From Maribacter antarcticus DSM 21422 (GTDB lineage: Bacteria > Bacteroidota > Bacteroidia > Flavobacteriales > Flavobacteriaceae), in assembly GCF_000621125.1 (NCBI RefSeq), contig NZ_JHZC01000004.1, positions 310,001 through 374,000 of the forward strand: a stretch of 64,000 nt of DNA, written 5' to 3'. Position numbers and translations under genes: made by a program. Position 1 is the first letter of the stretch; every line of letters begins with the position of its first letter. A model generated the notes under the pieces. That model saw only the letters and a program-made list of their open reading frames with translations. It had not been told where the DNA came from and searched no databases. Of the stretch, positions 35,733 to 46,077 are shown piece after piece.

Positions 35733-36449
35733 ATGACGTTTGTATTTGTACTCCTAAGCTCTTGTAAGAATGAGAATAGCAACAGTAAGGAAATTGGCCC
35801 AGCAATTACGAAGCAAGCAAGACAAGACACGATTACAGAGACAGCGGTGTTAGATGAGGTGCTGCAGACGAAACCCGCACCGGTATCTTTGGAATCACTT
35901 GCTGATTCTACATTTATTCGCTTGGCCGATTATAGTGATGGTTTTGGGTATGACATGCGTTATGCCACAGAGAATAATTTTCTGAAAGAAAAAGTCTACG
36001 ATTGTGCCGAGTGTTATACCCGCGTAAAGACTGCGAAAGCCTTACTAGCTGCAAATACCGATTTCAAGAAAAAAGGGGTTAAAATTAAATTTTTTGATTG
36101 TTACCGGCCCAATTCGGTCCAGTATAAGATGTGGAAAATTGTTCCAAATCCACAATATGTCGCAAACCCTGTAAAAGGTTCGATTCATAATAAAGGTGGT
36201 GCTGTAGATATTACTTTGGCAACATTGGATGGGGAGGAACTAGACATGGGAACCGACTTTGATTTCTTTGGTAAACGCGCCTATCACGATATGACCGATT
36301 TACCGAAGGAGATACTGGATAACCGAAAACTGCTTAAGGAAACCATGGAAAAGCATGGCTTTTGGTCTATACGAACGGAGTGGTGGCATTACAATCTTTC
36401 CACAGCATCTAATGATTCAGTAGCTAATTTTAAATGGGACTGTAACTAA
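35733..36449 (+). CDS. VanX-like D-Ala-D-Ala dipeptidase (peptidase M15D), lipoprotein
   Basis: The frame is open from 35571, but that region is hydrophobic without a clear signal. The ATG at 35733 gives a short lipoprotein leader (FVLLSSC), so I use it; the product has 238 residues. Zinc motifs are GSIHNKGGAVDITL (SxHxxGxAxD) and TEWWH. FFDCYRPNSVQ carries the conserved Arg, and FGYDMRYATENNF is the usual N-terminal block. VanX family enzymes cleave D-Ala-D-Ala dipeptide or related cell-wall peptides; outside resistance operons they serve peptidoglycan turnover. It is 11 bases before the esterase gene. Confidence 0.88.
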   Translation: MTFVFVLLSSCKNENSNSKEIGPAITKQARQDTITETAVLDEVLQTKPAPVSLESLADSTFIRLADYSDGFGYDMRYATENNFLKEKVYDCAECYTRVKTAKALLAANTDFKKKGVKIKFFDCYRPNSVQYKMWKIVPNPQYVANPVKGSIHNKGGAVDITLATLDGEELDMGTDFDFFGKRAYHDMTDLPKEILDNRKLLKETMEKHGFWSIRTEWWHYNLSTASNDSVANFKWDCN

Positions 36450-36460
36450 ACTGTATATTT

Positions 36461-37372
36461 ATGAATCGTATTTTATTACTATTTCTTGTTGTTTTTGTTG
36501 GTCAGGTCTGCGCTCAAGATAGCATTATACCTTTATGGCCTAAAAATCGTATCCCAAACCGCATAGCTTCGGAGGAAGTAGAAGAGCATAAACACAATGG
36601 TATATTACGAATTAGTACCGTACAAGAGCCAAGTATAGAAGTGTATCTGCCTTCAAAATCAAATGCTACGGGAGAAGCTGTGCTTATTTTTCCTGGAGGT
36701 GGTTACGGAATTCTTGCCTATGACTGGGAAGGTACTGATATTGCCAAATTTCTTAATGGAAAAGGTATAGCAGGTATTGTAGTAAAATATAGATTGCCCT
36801 CAGATATTTCTCAAAAAAACAAACACGAAGTACCACTTATCGATGCACAGCGCGCCATGCGTTTGGTGCGGAGTAATGCTGCTCGTTTTCATTTAGACAC
36901 CAAAAAGATAGGGATATTGGGTTTTTCGGCGGGTGGACATCTAGCAAGTACTTTAGGAACGCAGTTTGGGAAGAAGGTATACGACCCTTTTGATGCTATA
37001 GATAACGAAAATGCACGTCCCGATTTTATGGCCTTGGGTTATCCTGTAATTACCTTTGGGGATAAGACACACCGTGGAAGTAAAATGAATTTGATAGGGG
37101 ACAAGCCTACCCAAGAAATGGTAGATAGGTACTCGAGCGAAAAGAACGTAACCGAGCACACACCTCCCACTTTTTTGTTCCATGCTAGTGATGATACCGG
37201 GGTTCCTGTTGAAAATAGTTTATTGTTTTACAGTGCCTTAAACGAGAAAGGGGTTTCGGCTACCTTATTCGTTTATCCAAACGGGGGTCACGGATTTTCA
37301 TTGGCCCTTAAAGACCCTTTTTTAAAGGGTTGGTCCGATCAGCTGGTACAATGGATCAGCAACCTGAATTAA
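36461..37372 (+). CDS. Secreted alpha/beta hydrolase, acetyl-xylan-esterase type
   Basis: A 303-residue hydrolase with a signal peptide (to about residue 18, QVCAQ). It has the oxyanion block AVLIFPGGGYGILAYDWEG, the nucleophile elbow GILGFSAGGHLAS, an Asp block (HASDDTGVPVENS) and the His block NGGHGFSL. This is the BD-FAE/acetyl-esterase branch that removes acetyl groups from xylan or xylo-oligosaccharides. Known relatives are common in glycan-use loci. It follows the VanX-like gene closely, but its role fits better with the xylose and esterase genes of the window. Confidence 0.87.
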   Translation: MNRILLLFLVVFVGQVCAQDSIIPLWPKNRIPNRIASEEVEEHKHNGILRISTVQEPSIEVYLPSKSNATGEAVLIFPGGGYGILAYDWEGTDIAKFLNGKGIAGIVVKYRLPSDISQKNKHEVPLIDAQRAMRLVRSNAARFHLDTKKIGILGFSAGGHLASTLGTQFGKKVYDPFDAIDNENARPDFMALGYPVITFGDKTHRGSKMNLIGDKPTQEMVDRYSSEKNVTEHTPPTFLFHASDDTGVPVENSLLFYSALNEKGVSATLFVYPNGGHGFSLALKDPFLKGWSDQLVQWISNLN

Positions 37373-37504
37373 TGGAATTATTATTTCAAAAAGATAGACG
37401 TATTTCTTATTGACTTTTATATTTTTGCACTCCTATTTTAAAGCCAGCATTCGTTTCGGTTCTATCAGAAATTAGGAATTTTTTTATTTTAATTTGGAAT
37501 TTTT

Positions 37505-37578
37505 CGGGATGTAGCGCAGTCCGGTAGCGCACTCGGCTGGGGGTCGAGTGGTCGCAGGTTCAAATCCTGTCATCCCGA
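37505..37578 (+). tRNA. tRNA-Pro (anticodon GGG)
   Basis: Acceptor stem CGGGATG/CATCCCG (37505-37511 with 37571-37577) and discriminator A. D-arm GCGC/GCGC, anticodon stem CTCGG/TCGAG around loop CTGGGGG with anticodon GGG, and T-arm GCAGG-TTCAAAT-CCTGT are all present. CCA is not encoded. It is a lone tRNA followed by a terminator. Confidence 0.96.
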
Positions 37579-37585
37579 CATAGCT

Positions 37586-37617
37586 AAAAAGTGAACTTTC
37601 TACATGGTTCACTTTTT
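37586..37617 (+). terminator. Terminator after tRNA-Pro
   Basis: AAAAAGTGAAC (37586-37596) pairs with GTTCACTTTTT (37607-37617), an 11-bp stem with a 10-base loop and a T run. Confidence 0.85.
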
Positions 37618-37776
37618 TATTTTTAAGAATATCCAGCATATAGATTACTAGCGAATTACTTTTAGTGCAGGTATTCGGTTCATACTCCGAAAAGTCTTTT
37701 AGATGAAATATCTTTAATTCTAAAGGTCTTTTTTAGATATAATGAACCTCCTTTCTCTCAAATTTGATTTAAATTT

Positions 37777-37805
37777 TTGATAGCATTATAAATCAGGTAT
37801 CTTTG
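37777..37805 (+). promoter_or_regulatory. Bacteroidetes-type promoter for transketolase
   Basis: TTG at 37777-37779, an 18-base spacer and TATCTTTG at 37798-37805 match the TTG / TAnnTTTG consensus exactly. It lies about 60 bases upstream of the tkt start. Confidence 0.7.
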
Positions 37806-37864
37806 ATTTTAAGATATAGCGGAATATATTCAATTAATCCTGCAAAACGTAACCATAAGTAAAA

Positions 37865-39895
37865 ATGAACAAGGAATTAGATCAACTAGCGGCCGATAAT
37901 ATTAGGGCATTGGCCATTTCAATGGTAGAAAAAGCGAATTCTGGACATCCTGGAGGACCCATGGGAGGCGCCGATTATATGCATATTTTATATTCGGAAT
38001 TTTTTAATTTTGATCCATCGGATATGCAATGGTCTTTTCGCGATCGATTTTTTATGGATGCAGGCCATTTGTCTTCTTTGATGTATTCGCAGTATTATTT
38101 ACTTGGGAATTATAAAAAGGAGGACGTTGCTAGTTTTAGACAATGGGGTTCCATAACTCCTGGACATCCGGAAGTGGATGTGGCAAGGGGAATAGAAAAT
38201 ACTTCAGGTCCATTGGGACAAGGTCATACCATGGGAGTTGGTGCTGCAATAGCTGCCAAATTTCTACAAGCCCGTTTTGGCGATTGGATGAACCATAAGA
38301 TTTATGGCTTTATTTCTGATGGTGGCGTACAGGAGGAAATATCACAAGGAGCGGGTAGAATCGCTGGACATTTAGGATTGAATAATTTTATCATGTTCTA
38401 CGATTCCAACGATGTGCAATTATCTTCTAAGACGGCCGAGGTTACTTCGGAAGATACCGCCATGAAGTATGAAGCATGGGGATGGAAAGTGGTTACGATT
38501 GATGGTCACGACCATGAACAGATAAGGAAAGCACTTAAAGATGCCAATGCGGAAACAGAAAAGCCTACCCTAATTATTGGTGAAACCATAATGGGGAAAG
38601 GCTGTGTTACTGCAGACGGTTCTATGTACGAAGGGTATACGGAACTTCACGGTAAACCTATTGGGGATACCGGCGCGGATTACGATAAAACCATGGAAAA
38701 CCTTGGGGCTGATGTTTCTAATCCTTTTGATATATATGGGAAGGTTGCTGTTTTTTATGGGGATATCTTATCCAACAAAATCAAAGAGGCAGCAGAAAAG
38801 AAAAAGGAGATAGCTGCATGGAGAAGCTCTAATGGGACATTGGCTACTAAACTAGATTGCTTTCTTTCTGGGAAATTACCCGAACTGGATTTTGAGTCTA
38901 TTTTACAAAAAGAAGGTTTGGCTACCAGAGCAGCCTCCTCAGCGGTGTTAGGCCACTTAGCAGAGAATGTGGAGAATATGATTGTTTCTTCCGCAGATTT
39001 ATCCAACAGTGATAAAACAGATGGTTTCTTAAAGAAAACCACGATACTCAAAAAAGGAGATTTTTCAGGTGCTTTCCTGCAAGCAGGTGTTGCCGAATTG
39101 ACCATGGCTACGATTGCAAACGGAATTGCACTGCACGGAGGTATTATCCCGGTTGTAGCTACGTTCTTCGTATTTTCTGATTATATGAAACCTGCCATTC
39201 GTTTAAGCTGTATTCAAGAGCTTCCGGTGAAGTTCGTTTGGACACATGATGCGTTTAGGGTAGGTGAGGACGGTCCTACGCACCAGCCTGTAGAACAAGA
39301 AGCACAAATACGATTATTAGAAAAATTAAAGAACCATAGCCATGAACAAAGTTTCGTTGCTTTGCGGCCTGCAGATTCTATGGAAACTAATGTGGCGTGG
39401 AAAATGGCTATGGAAAACAGCAAGACTCCAACAGGACTAATTCTTTCTAGGCAAGGCATTAAAGATATTCCTGCGAAATCTGGCCATAGATATAAAGAAG
39501 CTTTAGGTGCAGAAAAAGGAGGGTATTTGGTACAAGAAGTCACTGATCCGGACGTGGTCTTAATCGCCAACGGTTCCGAAGTAGCTACCTTGGTAGAAGC
39601 GGCAAAACTGTTGGAGAGCAAGGAAGGATTAAAAGTGAACATTGCCTCTATTCCATCAGAAGGAATCTTTAGACAACAGTCTAAAGAGTATCAGCAAAAA
39701 GTTATTCCAACCAATAAACCTATTTTCGGACTTACAGCAGGTTTGCCGGTTAATCTAGAGGGCTTGGCGGGACCAAATGGGAAAGTGTTTGGTTTGGAGC
39801 ATTTTGGCTACTCCGCACCAGCAAAAGTACTAGACGAGAAATTTGGTTTTACCGGAGAACAAGTGTTTAAGCAAGTAGTCGATTTTTTAAAATAA
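37865..39895 (+). CDS. tkt: Transketolase
   Basis: A 676-residue, full-length thiamine-diphosphate enzyme moving two-carbon units between pentose and other sugar phosphates. Residues 1-310 hold the ThDP domain (NSGHPGGPMGGADYM, TSGPLGQG, GFISDGGVQEE with the GDG-like motif in SDGG form, FYDSNDVQLS). The pyrimidine-binding domain follows (AGVAELTMATIANGIA, FFVFSDYMKPAIR, HDAFRVGEDGPTHQP), then the C-terminal domain. It is followed after 23 bases by transaldolase, forming a non-oxidative pentose-phosphate operon that can take the product of the xylose genes. Confidence 0.96.
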   Translation: MNKELDQLAADNIRALAISMVEKANSGHPGGPMGGADYMHILYSEFFNFDPSDMQWSFRDRFFMDAGHLSSLMYSQYYLLGNYKKEDVASFRQWGSITPGHPEVDVARGIENTSGPLGQGHTMGVGAAIAAKFLQARFGDWMNHKIYGFISDGGVQEEISQGAGRIAGHLGLNNFIMFYDSNDVQLSSKTAEVTSEDTAMKYEAWGWKVVTIDGHDHEQIRKALKDANAETEKPTLIIGETIMGKGCVTADGSMYEGYTELHGKPIGDTGADYDKTMENLGADVSNPFDIYGKVAVFYGDILSNKIKEAAEKKKEIAAWRSSNGTLATKLDCFLSGKLPELDFESILQKEGLATRAASSAVLGHLAENVENMIVSSADLSNSDKTDGFLKKTTILKKGDFSGAFLQAGVAELTMATIANGIALHGGIIPVVATFFVFSDYMKPAIRLSCIQELPVKFVWTHDAFRVGEDGPTHQPVEQEAQIRLLEKLKNHSHEQSFVALRPADSMETNVAWKMAMENSKTPTGLILSRQGIKDIPAKSGHRYKEALGAEKGGYLVQEVTDPDVVLIANGSEVATLVEAAKLLESKEGLKVNIASIPSEGIFRQQSKEYQQKVIPTNKPIFGLTAGLPVNLEGLAGPNGKVFGLEHFGYSAPAKVLDEKFGFTGEQVFKQVVDFLK

Positions 39896-39918
39896 CGAAT
39901 TAATTTAAAATATAGCAA

Positions 39919-40572
39919 ATGAAATTTTTTATAGATACAGCAAATTTAGCAGATATAACAGAAGCGCAAGATATGGGTGTTTTGGACGGGGTAACCACCA
40001 ATCCTTCCCTAATGGCGAAAGAAGGTATTACTGGAGCGGACAATATTATAGAGCACTACAAGAAAATATGCAATGCCGTGGATGGTCATGTGAGTGCAGA
40101 GGTTATTTCAACCGATTTTGAAGGTATGGTTGCCGAAGGAGAAAAACTGGCGGCCTTGAATCCACAAATCGTGGTAAAACTTCCTATGATTGCCGATGGT
40201 GTAAAAGCCTGTAAGTATTTTTCAGACAAAGGAATAAAGACCAACGTAACCTTGGTGTTCTCTGCTGGTCAGGCATTGTTAGCTGCTAAGGCAGGTGCAA
40301 CGTATGTTTCTCCGTTTATTGGAAGATTGGATGATATTTCAACAGATGGCCTAGGTCTTATCGCAGATATTCGTCTTATTTATGATAACTACGGTTATGA
40401 AACCGAAATATTGGCAGCATCCATACGTCACGTAATGCATATTATTGACTGTGCAAAAATTGGTGCCGATGTAATGACTGGACCCCTATCTGCTATAAAA
40501 GGATTGTTGAAGCATCCATTAACAGATAGTGGTTTAGCTAAATTCTTAGAGGATTATAAGAAGGGGAACTAA
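39919..40572 (+). CDS. tal: Transaldolase, TalC type
   Basis: A 217-residue small transaldolase with [13 protein letters not shown] at the N-terminus. The Schiff-base lysine sits in IVVKLPMI, and [13 protein letters not shown] and [10 protein letters not shown] follow. The Phe in SPFIGR, where fructose-6-phosphate aldolases have Tyr, points to true transaldolase activity. It moves the dihydroxyacetone unit between sugar phosphates. It ends the tkt operon; a strong hairpin follows at 40601-40634. Confidence 0.94.
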   Translation: MKFFIDTANLADITEAQDMGVLDGVTTNPSLMAKEGITGADNIIEHYKKICNAVDGHVSAEVISTDFEGMVAEGEKLAALNPQIVVKLPMIADGVKACKYFSDKGIKTNVTLVFSAGQALLAAKAGATYVSPFIGRLDDISTDGLGLIADIRLIYDNYGYETEILAASIRHVMHIIDCAKIGADVMTGPLSAIKGLLKHPLTDSGLAKFLEDYKKGN

Positions 40573-40600
40573 AAAAGTTGTCTAAATTTTAAAGTATTAT

Positions 40601-40638
40601 AATGCATCTACCATTAGTTTTTGGTAGCTGCATTTTTT
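40601..40638 (+). terminator. Terminator of the tkt-tal operon
   Basis: AATGCATCTACCA (40601-40613) pairs with TGGTAGCTGCATT (40622-40634) with one mismatch, followed by T residues. Confidence 0.75.
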
Positions 40639-40794
40639 GTTTTTTTAATAATTTGATTTGCGCTATTCATTTAACGAATTTGGGAGATTCGGGAACCGAG
40701 TTTATCCAAATGTAAACTTAGTTGCCCTTTGCCCTAAATATTTAGTATTATCATTGAGCCATACTTATAGTTTAGGTCAAAAATGTAGCTACTA

Positions 40795-42129
40795 TTACAC
40801 AAACAGTGAAATAGTGAAAACAACAAGCGCTGCAAAAACACCAATTAGGAGTGCTCCTCTAGTGTAAAGCTTATACCCTGTCTTTACATTCATTCCTGTA
40901 AGTTGGGTCACTACCCAAAACGAACTGTCATTCGCATGTGGTACTACCAATCCGCCTGCACCAATAGCAATTACGACAAGCGCTTTTAATATTTCGGAGT
41001 CAAAACCCATACTGGCCATTAACGGCGCCATTATAGAAGCTGTAGTTATTAAAGCAACGGTAGAAGATCCTTGAGCAGTTTTAATAGCGGCACTCAATAG
41101 AAATGGAAGCCAAATACCAATGGTTATACCTTCAAACATGTGGGCCATAGCATCTCCTATACCGGAGTATTGAAGGATTTTTCCAAAAATACCACCAGCT
41201 CCTGTTATCAATAGTATAGTCGATGCACTTTGTAGTGCTTTCCCTGTCCATCCAGCTTCGGAAAGCATAGCTAAATCAAACTTTTTTGGTAGTGTAAAAG
41301 CCAATAATACTCCAATAATCAATGCGATTAGTGGGGAACCAACAAAGGAGATTAGCGTTATCAAAAAACTATTTTCAGACATGTCAGTCGCAAAGAATAA
41401 TATTAACGACTTGCTAATGATGAGCAAGATGGGCACAACAATGGGCAAAAAAGATTTAAAGGTGCTAGGTGCCGTTTTTACTTTTTCAATAATATCCTCT
41501 TCTGTGAGTTCTGGATTGGGGTCTATGTAGGTTTTACCTGCTACTCTTTTCGCATAAATAATCGCAACAACTAGTGAAAGGGCGCTTACAACAATCCCCA
41601 AAATCATGACCAAACCTATATCTGCATCTAAAATACCAGCTGCGGCAATAGGTCCTGGGGTTGGAGGCACCATTACATGGGTAAGCATAAGGCCAAGAAT
41701 TAAGGCGATACTGGTTCCTGCAATGGATAATTTTGCTTTTTTTGATAGCGATTTGTTCAAGGGATTTAAAATAATAAAACCGCTATCGGCAAAAACAGGG
41801 ATAGAAACGATATAGCCAAGAATTCCCATAGCGGCATGTACGTTCTTTTTTCCAATGATGCGTAGCACTAATTCTGCCATTTTGTAAGCAGCCCCTGTCT
41901 GTTCTAAAAAAGCTCCGATAAGGACTCCGAGTAAAATTACAAGTCCTATCTTACCTAACGTTCCGCCAAAACCTTCTTCAATAGAAGTAATTAGCAGATT
42001 TAATGGCATCCCACTGGTGATACCAAAAAATATAGAGGCAGTCAAGAGCGCTAAAAAAGGATGAACATTCAATTTAGCCGTTAGCAACACGATGATTAAA
42101 ACACTTACTATCAATAAAACTAAAAGCAT
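40795..42129 (-). CDS. GntP-family gluconate/sugar-acid permease
   Basis: A 444-residue, strongly hydrophobic protein with about 12 membrane segments. It carries GntP-family blocks: LLTASIFFGITSGMPL, GFGGTLGKIGLVILLGVLIGAF, VPPTPGPIAAAGILDADIG, GAGGIFGKILQYSGIGDAM, and a C-terminal GGLVVPHANDSSFWVVTQ. It imports gluconate, ketogluconate or related acids in symport with protons. No gluconate kinase is nearby, so the substrate is open; an oxidised sugar from the GMC system is one idea. It is 32 bases downstream of the DUF255 gene on the same strand. Confidence 0.92.
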   Translation of the reverse strand: MLLVLLIVSVLIIVLLTAKLNVHPFLALLTASIFFGITSGMPLNLLITSIEEGFGGTLGKIGLVILLGVLIGAFLEQTGAAYKMAELVLRIIGKKNVHAAMGILGYIVSIPVFADSGFIILNPLNKSLSKKAKLSIAGTSIALILGLMLTHVMVPPTPGPIAAAGILDADIGLVMILGIVVSALSLVVAIIYAKRVAGKTYIDPNPELTEEDIIEKVKTAPSTFKSFLPIVVPILLIISKSLILFFATDMSENSFLITLISFVGSPLIALIIGVLLAFTLPKKFDLAMLSEAGWTGKALQSASTILLITGAGGIFGKILQYSGIGDAMAHMFEGITIGIWLPFLLSAAIKTAQGSSTVALITTASIMAPLMASMGFDSEILKALVVIAIGAGGLVVPHANDSSFWVVTQLTGMNVKTGYKLYTRGALLIGVFAALVVFTISLFV

Positions 42130-42161
42130 ATCCTAAATTTTTAGTGTATAACTAAATATTG

Positions 42162-44321
42162 TTAATTTAATCCATCAAAACCTAGAGATGGAATAGTGTC
42201 TACATTAGCTTTCCCACCTAAAAGTCCAAAAGCTTCATGCACTGTTTTAACCGGTAGCTTACAGGTATTGTCCCTACAGACATAAATATACGTGCCATCT
42301 TCCGAATACCTGCTTTCAAAAAGCGCAAGCTCACTTTCAACCGTGCTGCCTACCAATAAAATGTTGGGAATATATTCTTTGCTCATGGCTGTTACAAGAT
42401 TTTTTGCATCGGTTCCTACAATAGCCACTTCGTAAAAGGGATAGGTGGTCTGCAATAAAAGGCTATTCCATTTTGCATAGGAATAAGGGGTTTCCGACGT
42501 CAACTTTATCATGGAAGTTAGCATTGTTTTCGCCTTTTTCTGAGCGACTTTATCATACTTAATATGACCTAATAACAATAGGTTTTGCGCCATGATAGCG
42601 TTAGGGGAGGGGATTACGCCATCATCAGTCTTTATGATTTTTGCTATAAGCTTATTTCCTTGATTGTAGGTGTACATCCCAGAGGCTGGGTCATCGAATT
42701 TTTCTTGGGCAGTTTCAGTAAGTACTTCCGCTAATTTTAGAAATTCAATGTCAAGCGATGCACTGTAAAGGTTCAGTGCCGCATTAGCCAAAAGACTGTA
42801 ATCTTCTAGGAATCCAGGTATATGTTTACTATCTTTTTTATATGAATGTCCAAGTTCGCCATTGGTGTATCCTTGAGAACGCAAGGTATTGAGGATGTCA
42901 GTTGCTGCGTCTAAATAGGCGGGTGTTCCCAAAGCTGTGTAAGCATCCACATACCCATTTATTAAGAGTGCATTCCAAGATGTCAGAATTTTATCATCGG
43001 TACGAGGTCGTATTCTTTTGGCTCTTGCAGTAAGTAATTTTTCGTGCCATTTAGTTTTCAGGGTATGTAGCTCGGATAGTGGAATCGAGTTTTCAATTGA
43101 AAATACCTCGTCATCCAAAGATTTGCTAAGTACATAGCTCTCTTCCTCCCATACATTTTCTTTTTGTATCGTATAGTACTTAGAAAATAGGGTAAAGTCC
43201 TCCTGTATAATTTTTTTTAATTCAGTTTCTGTCCATACATAAAATTTACCTTCTTTTCCTTCACTTTGTGCATCTAGCGCGGCATAGTAGGCACCTTTGG
43301 GATTTTTCATTTCCCGTTCTAAAAATGAAATGGTCCCTAAGATTATATTTTTATAAGAAGGCTTATGGAATATTTTATAGGCCTTTGCATATAGACTTAT
43401 GGCCTGTGCGTTGTCGTATAACATTTTTTCAAAATGGGGAACTTTCCATTGGCTATCTGTGCTATATCTGTAGAAACCACCGGCCACATGGTCGTAAAGT
43501 CCGCCCATGGCCATTTTGTCCAATGTAAGTTCCACTTGTTTTAAGGTTTCTGAATCATTGGTCAACAGGGCATAGTCCAATAAAAAATCAAGATTTACGG
43601 GCAACATAAATTTCTCCTCCCTTTTATCCCCCCCCCAAACGGTATCCCAATTTGGTTTCCAGTTTTTTAAACTTTCGGTAAGCAATTTTTTATCTAAGAG
43701 TTCAAAATCTGTTGAAGGAGTGATGAGGTTCATTTCCTGTACACCTTCCGCCACCATATCCGAGTATGTTTTGGCTTTCTTGGGGTCTTCCTTATATAGT
43801 TTACTTATTTCCGTTAGTACTTGTTCCCATTGTTCTTTGGTATGGTATGTTCCGCCATACAAGGGTTTGCCATTCGGTAGGGTAATGACATTTAAGGGCC
43901 AACCGCCATTGCCTTGCATTAATTGTACTGCCGTCATATAAATCTGGTCTATATCGGGCCGTTCTTCACGGTCTACCTTAATACTTATAAAGTTTTCGTT
44001 CATAAGTTTGGCAATAGAGTCGTTTTCAAATGTTTCTTCCTCCATTACATGGCACCAATGGCATGAAGAGTAGCCAATACTGATTACTACCAGTTTGTCC
44101 TTTTCTTTTGCTTCATCTAAAGCGGCTTGACTCCAAGGTCTCCAATCTACTGGGTTATGGGCATGTTGCAGTAAATATGGACTCGTTTCGTTTATTAATG
44201 CATTTGTATATTGATGTTGCTCGCTAGTATTTTGAGTAGATTCCTTACATGAGCCTACTATTAAAATACTGACTAGAAAGCTAAATAATTGAATTGAATT
44301 CTTTTTAAGCGCAAGATTCAT
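42162..44321 (-). CDS. DUF255 thioredoxin-fold / glycan-like (alpha/alpha)6 protein, lipoprotein
   Basis: A 719-residue member of the YyaL/SPATA20 family. A lipobox Cys25 (IVGSC) replaces the usual cytosolic start. The N-terminal thioredoxin-like domain at about 40-200 contains the hallmark [14 protein letters not shown], followed by [12 protein letters not shown] and GNGGWPLNV. The rest is the alpha-toroid part ([53 protein letters not shown]). The family is widely conserved but its reaction is not established. A lipoprotein form suggests an envelope role here. Confidence 0.9.
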   Translation of the reverse strand: MNLALKKNSIQLFSFLVSILIVGSCKESTQNTSEQHQYTNALINETSPYLLQHAHNPVDWRPWSQAALDEAKEKDKLVVISIGYSSCHWCHVMEEETFENDSIAKLMNENFISIKVDREERPDIDQIYMTAVQLMQGNGGWPLNVITLPNGKPLYGGTYHTKEQWEQVLTEISKLYKEDPKKAKTYSDMVAEGVQEMNLITPSTDFELLDKKLLTESLKNWKPNWDTVWGGDKREEKFMLPVNLDFLLDYALLTNDSETLKQVELTLDKMAMGGLYDHVAGGFYRYSTDSQWKVPHFEKMLYDNAQAISLYAKAYKIFHKPSYKNIILGTISFLEREMKNPKGAYYAALDAQSEGKEGKFYVWTETELKKIIQEDFTLFSKYYTIQKENVWEEESYVLSKSLDDEVFSIENSIPLSELHTLKTKWHEKLLTARAKRIRPRTDDKILTSWNALLINGYVDAYTALGTPAYLDAATDILNTLRSQGYTNGELGHSYKKDSKHIPGFLEDYSLLANAALNLYSASLDIEFLKLAEVLTETAQEKFDDPASGMYTYNQGNKLIAKIIKTDDGVIPSPNAIMAQNLLLLGHIKYDKVAQKKAKTMLTSMIKLTSETPYSYAKWNSLLLQTTYPFYEVAIVGTDAKNLVTAMSKEYIPNILLVGSTVESELALFESRYSEDGTYIYVCRDNTCKLPVKTVHEAFGLLGGKANVDTIPSLGFDGLN

Positions 44322-44475
44322 AGTAAAAGGTATTTGTTTTCAGATTGATAGGCTACGGTAATTGGCAAAGCGCTTTTAGGATAAAAAAAGTGAAAAAACT
44401 AAAGTACACATTTTAGAAAATAGCAAAGCGTGTTTTCGTGATAATTGGTATCTTTTGGCCTGAAACAGTATAAAT

Positions 44476-46053
44476 ATGTGTCCATCAAAATATTTCTTTG
44501 TTATTGCAAGCCTAATTTCTCTTGCTTCTTGTCGAGAAAAAGAAGTCAATTTGACGAACTCCGAACCAACAAAACCTAATATTATCTATATCCTTGCGGA
44601 TGATCTTGGGTACGGAGAGTTGGGTGTTTTTGGTCAAGATAAGATTGAAACACCACATATAGATGCTTTGGCCAATCAAGGTATGTTATTCACGCAGCAT
44701 TACACCAGTGCACCCGTATGTGCTCCAGCTCGGTATATGTTTTTAACCGGTAAGCATTCTGGTAACGCATATATTCGAGGAAATCACGAATGGCGAGAAC
44801 GTGGTGATGTTTGGGATTATAGGGAGATGGCAAAAGATTCTACCTTAGAGGGGCAATATCCAATGCCCAAAGAAACTGTAACTCTAGGGCATCGGTTGCA
44901 GAATGCAGGGTATACCACAGGTATGGTAGGTAAATGGGGCTTGGGCGCACCACATACGCATTCGGTTCCCAACGATATGGGTTTCGATTTTTTCTACGGT
45001 TATAATGGTCAGCGGCAGGCACATACGTATTACCCCTTGCATTTGTATAAAAATAAGGACCGCGTACACTTAAAGAACGATACCATTGCTCCGCACACAC
45101 CTTTTTCTATGGAATTGGATTCCTTGGACCCTGCTAGTTACGCAAAGTTCACCCAACCGGATTATGCGCCAGACCTCATGTTCAAAGAAATAAGCACTTT
45201 TGTAGCAGCTCAGCAAAAAAATCCCTTCTTTCTATATTGGGCCACGCCAATTCCTCATGTAGCCATTCAGGCACCTCAAAAATGGGTAGATTATTATATT
45301 GAAAAATTTGGTAACGAATCGCCCTACTTGGCAAATAGAGGCAACGGATATTTTCCACATAGGAATCCTAGGGCTGGGTATGCCGCTATGATTTCTTACT
45401 TGGATGAAAATATAGGAAAACTAGTGCAACAGCTTAAAGACCAAGGACTTTATGAAAACACATTGATCGTATTTACCTCGGATAACGGACCTTCTTTTGC
45501 GGGTGGGACCCAGCCAGAGTGGTTTAATAGTGCAGGTCCTTTTAAAGAAAATTTTGGAAAGGGTAAGGGCTTTGTCTATGAAGGTGGTATCCGAGTCCCC
45601 ACGTTTTTTACATGGCCTTCTAAAATTAAATCAGGTACAAAAAGCGACCTACCCTCTGTACATTACGATATGTTGGCCACGTTTGGCGCCATTACAGGGT
45701 ATGACATTCCAGAGGATACTAACGGTATTAATCTTTTACCAACCTTATTAGGTGAAACCAATCAAAAAAAGCATGAGTTTCTGTATTGGGAATTTCCTGA
45801 ATATGGTGGACAAATAGCTATTAGAATGGGCGATTGGAAAGTAGTACGGCAACATTTAAAAGATACCCAAGCCCCTACTTTAGAATTATACAATTTAGTC
45901 AAAGACCCTACGGAAAGCAACAATGTAGCTAGCGAACACCCAGACATTCTTAAAAACGCTACATTGATTTTTGAACAAGAACACACAAAATCGGAATTTG
46001 AACGCTTTCAGATTCCCCCATTGGAACAGGGATTATTAAGTGAAACAAAGTAA
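44476..46053 (+). CDS. Family S1 sulfatase, lipoprotein, beside FGE gene
   Basis: A 525-residue sulfatase with lipobox Cys19 (SLASC). Metal site NIIYILADDLGYGELG (D42, D43), modification motif C82-A-P-A-R86, then GMVGKWGLGAPH, FFLYWATPIPHVAIQ and VFTSDNGPS. GGIRVPTFFTWPSKI and YWEFPEYGGQIAIRMGDWKVVRQ are typical of the arylsulfatase A-like branch. It is followed after 24 bases by a formylglycine-generating enzyme gene, an operon that pairs enzyme and activator. The substrate is not predictable from sequence. Confidence 0.94.
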   Translation: MCPSKYFFVIASLISLASCREKEVNLTNSEPTKPNIIYILADDLGYGELGVFGQDKIETPHIDALANQGMLFTQHYTSAPVCAPARYMFLTGKHSGNAYIRGNHEWRERGDVWDYREMAKDSTLEGQYPMPKETVTLGHRLQNAGYTTGMVGKWGLGAPHTHSVPNDMGFDFFYGYNGQRQAHTYYPLHLYKNKDRVHLKNDTIAPHTPFSMELDSLDPASYAKFTQPDYAPDLMFKEISTFVAAQQKNPFFLYWATPIPHVAIQAPQKWVDYYIEKFGNESPYLANRGNGYFPHRNPRAGYAAMISYLDENIGKLVQQLKDQGLYENTLIVFTSDNGPSFAGGTQPEWFNSAGPFKENFGKGKGFVYEGGIRVPTFFTWPSKIKSGTKSDLPSVHYDMLATFGAITGYDIPEDTNGINLLPTLLGETNQKKHEFLYWEFPEYGGQIAIRMGDWKVVRQHLKDTQAPTLELYNLVKDPTESNNVASEHPDILKNATLIFEQEHTKSEFERFQIPPLEQGLLSETK

Positions 46054-46077
46054 ATTTGAGTTTTAAATAGCAGTTCA

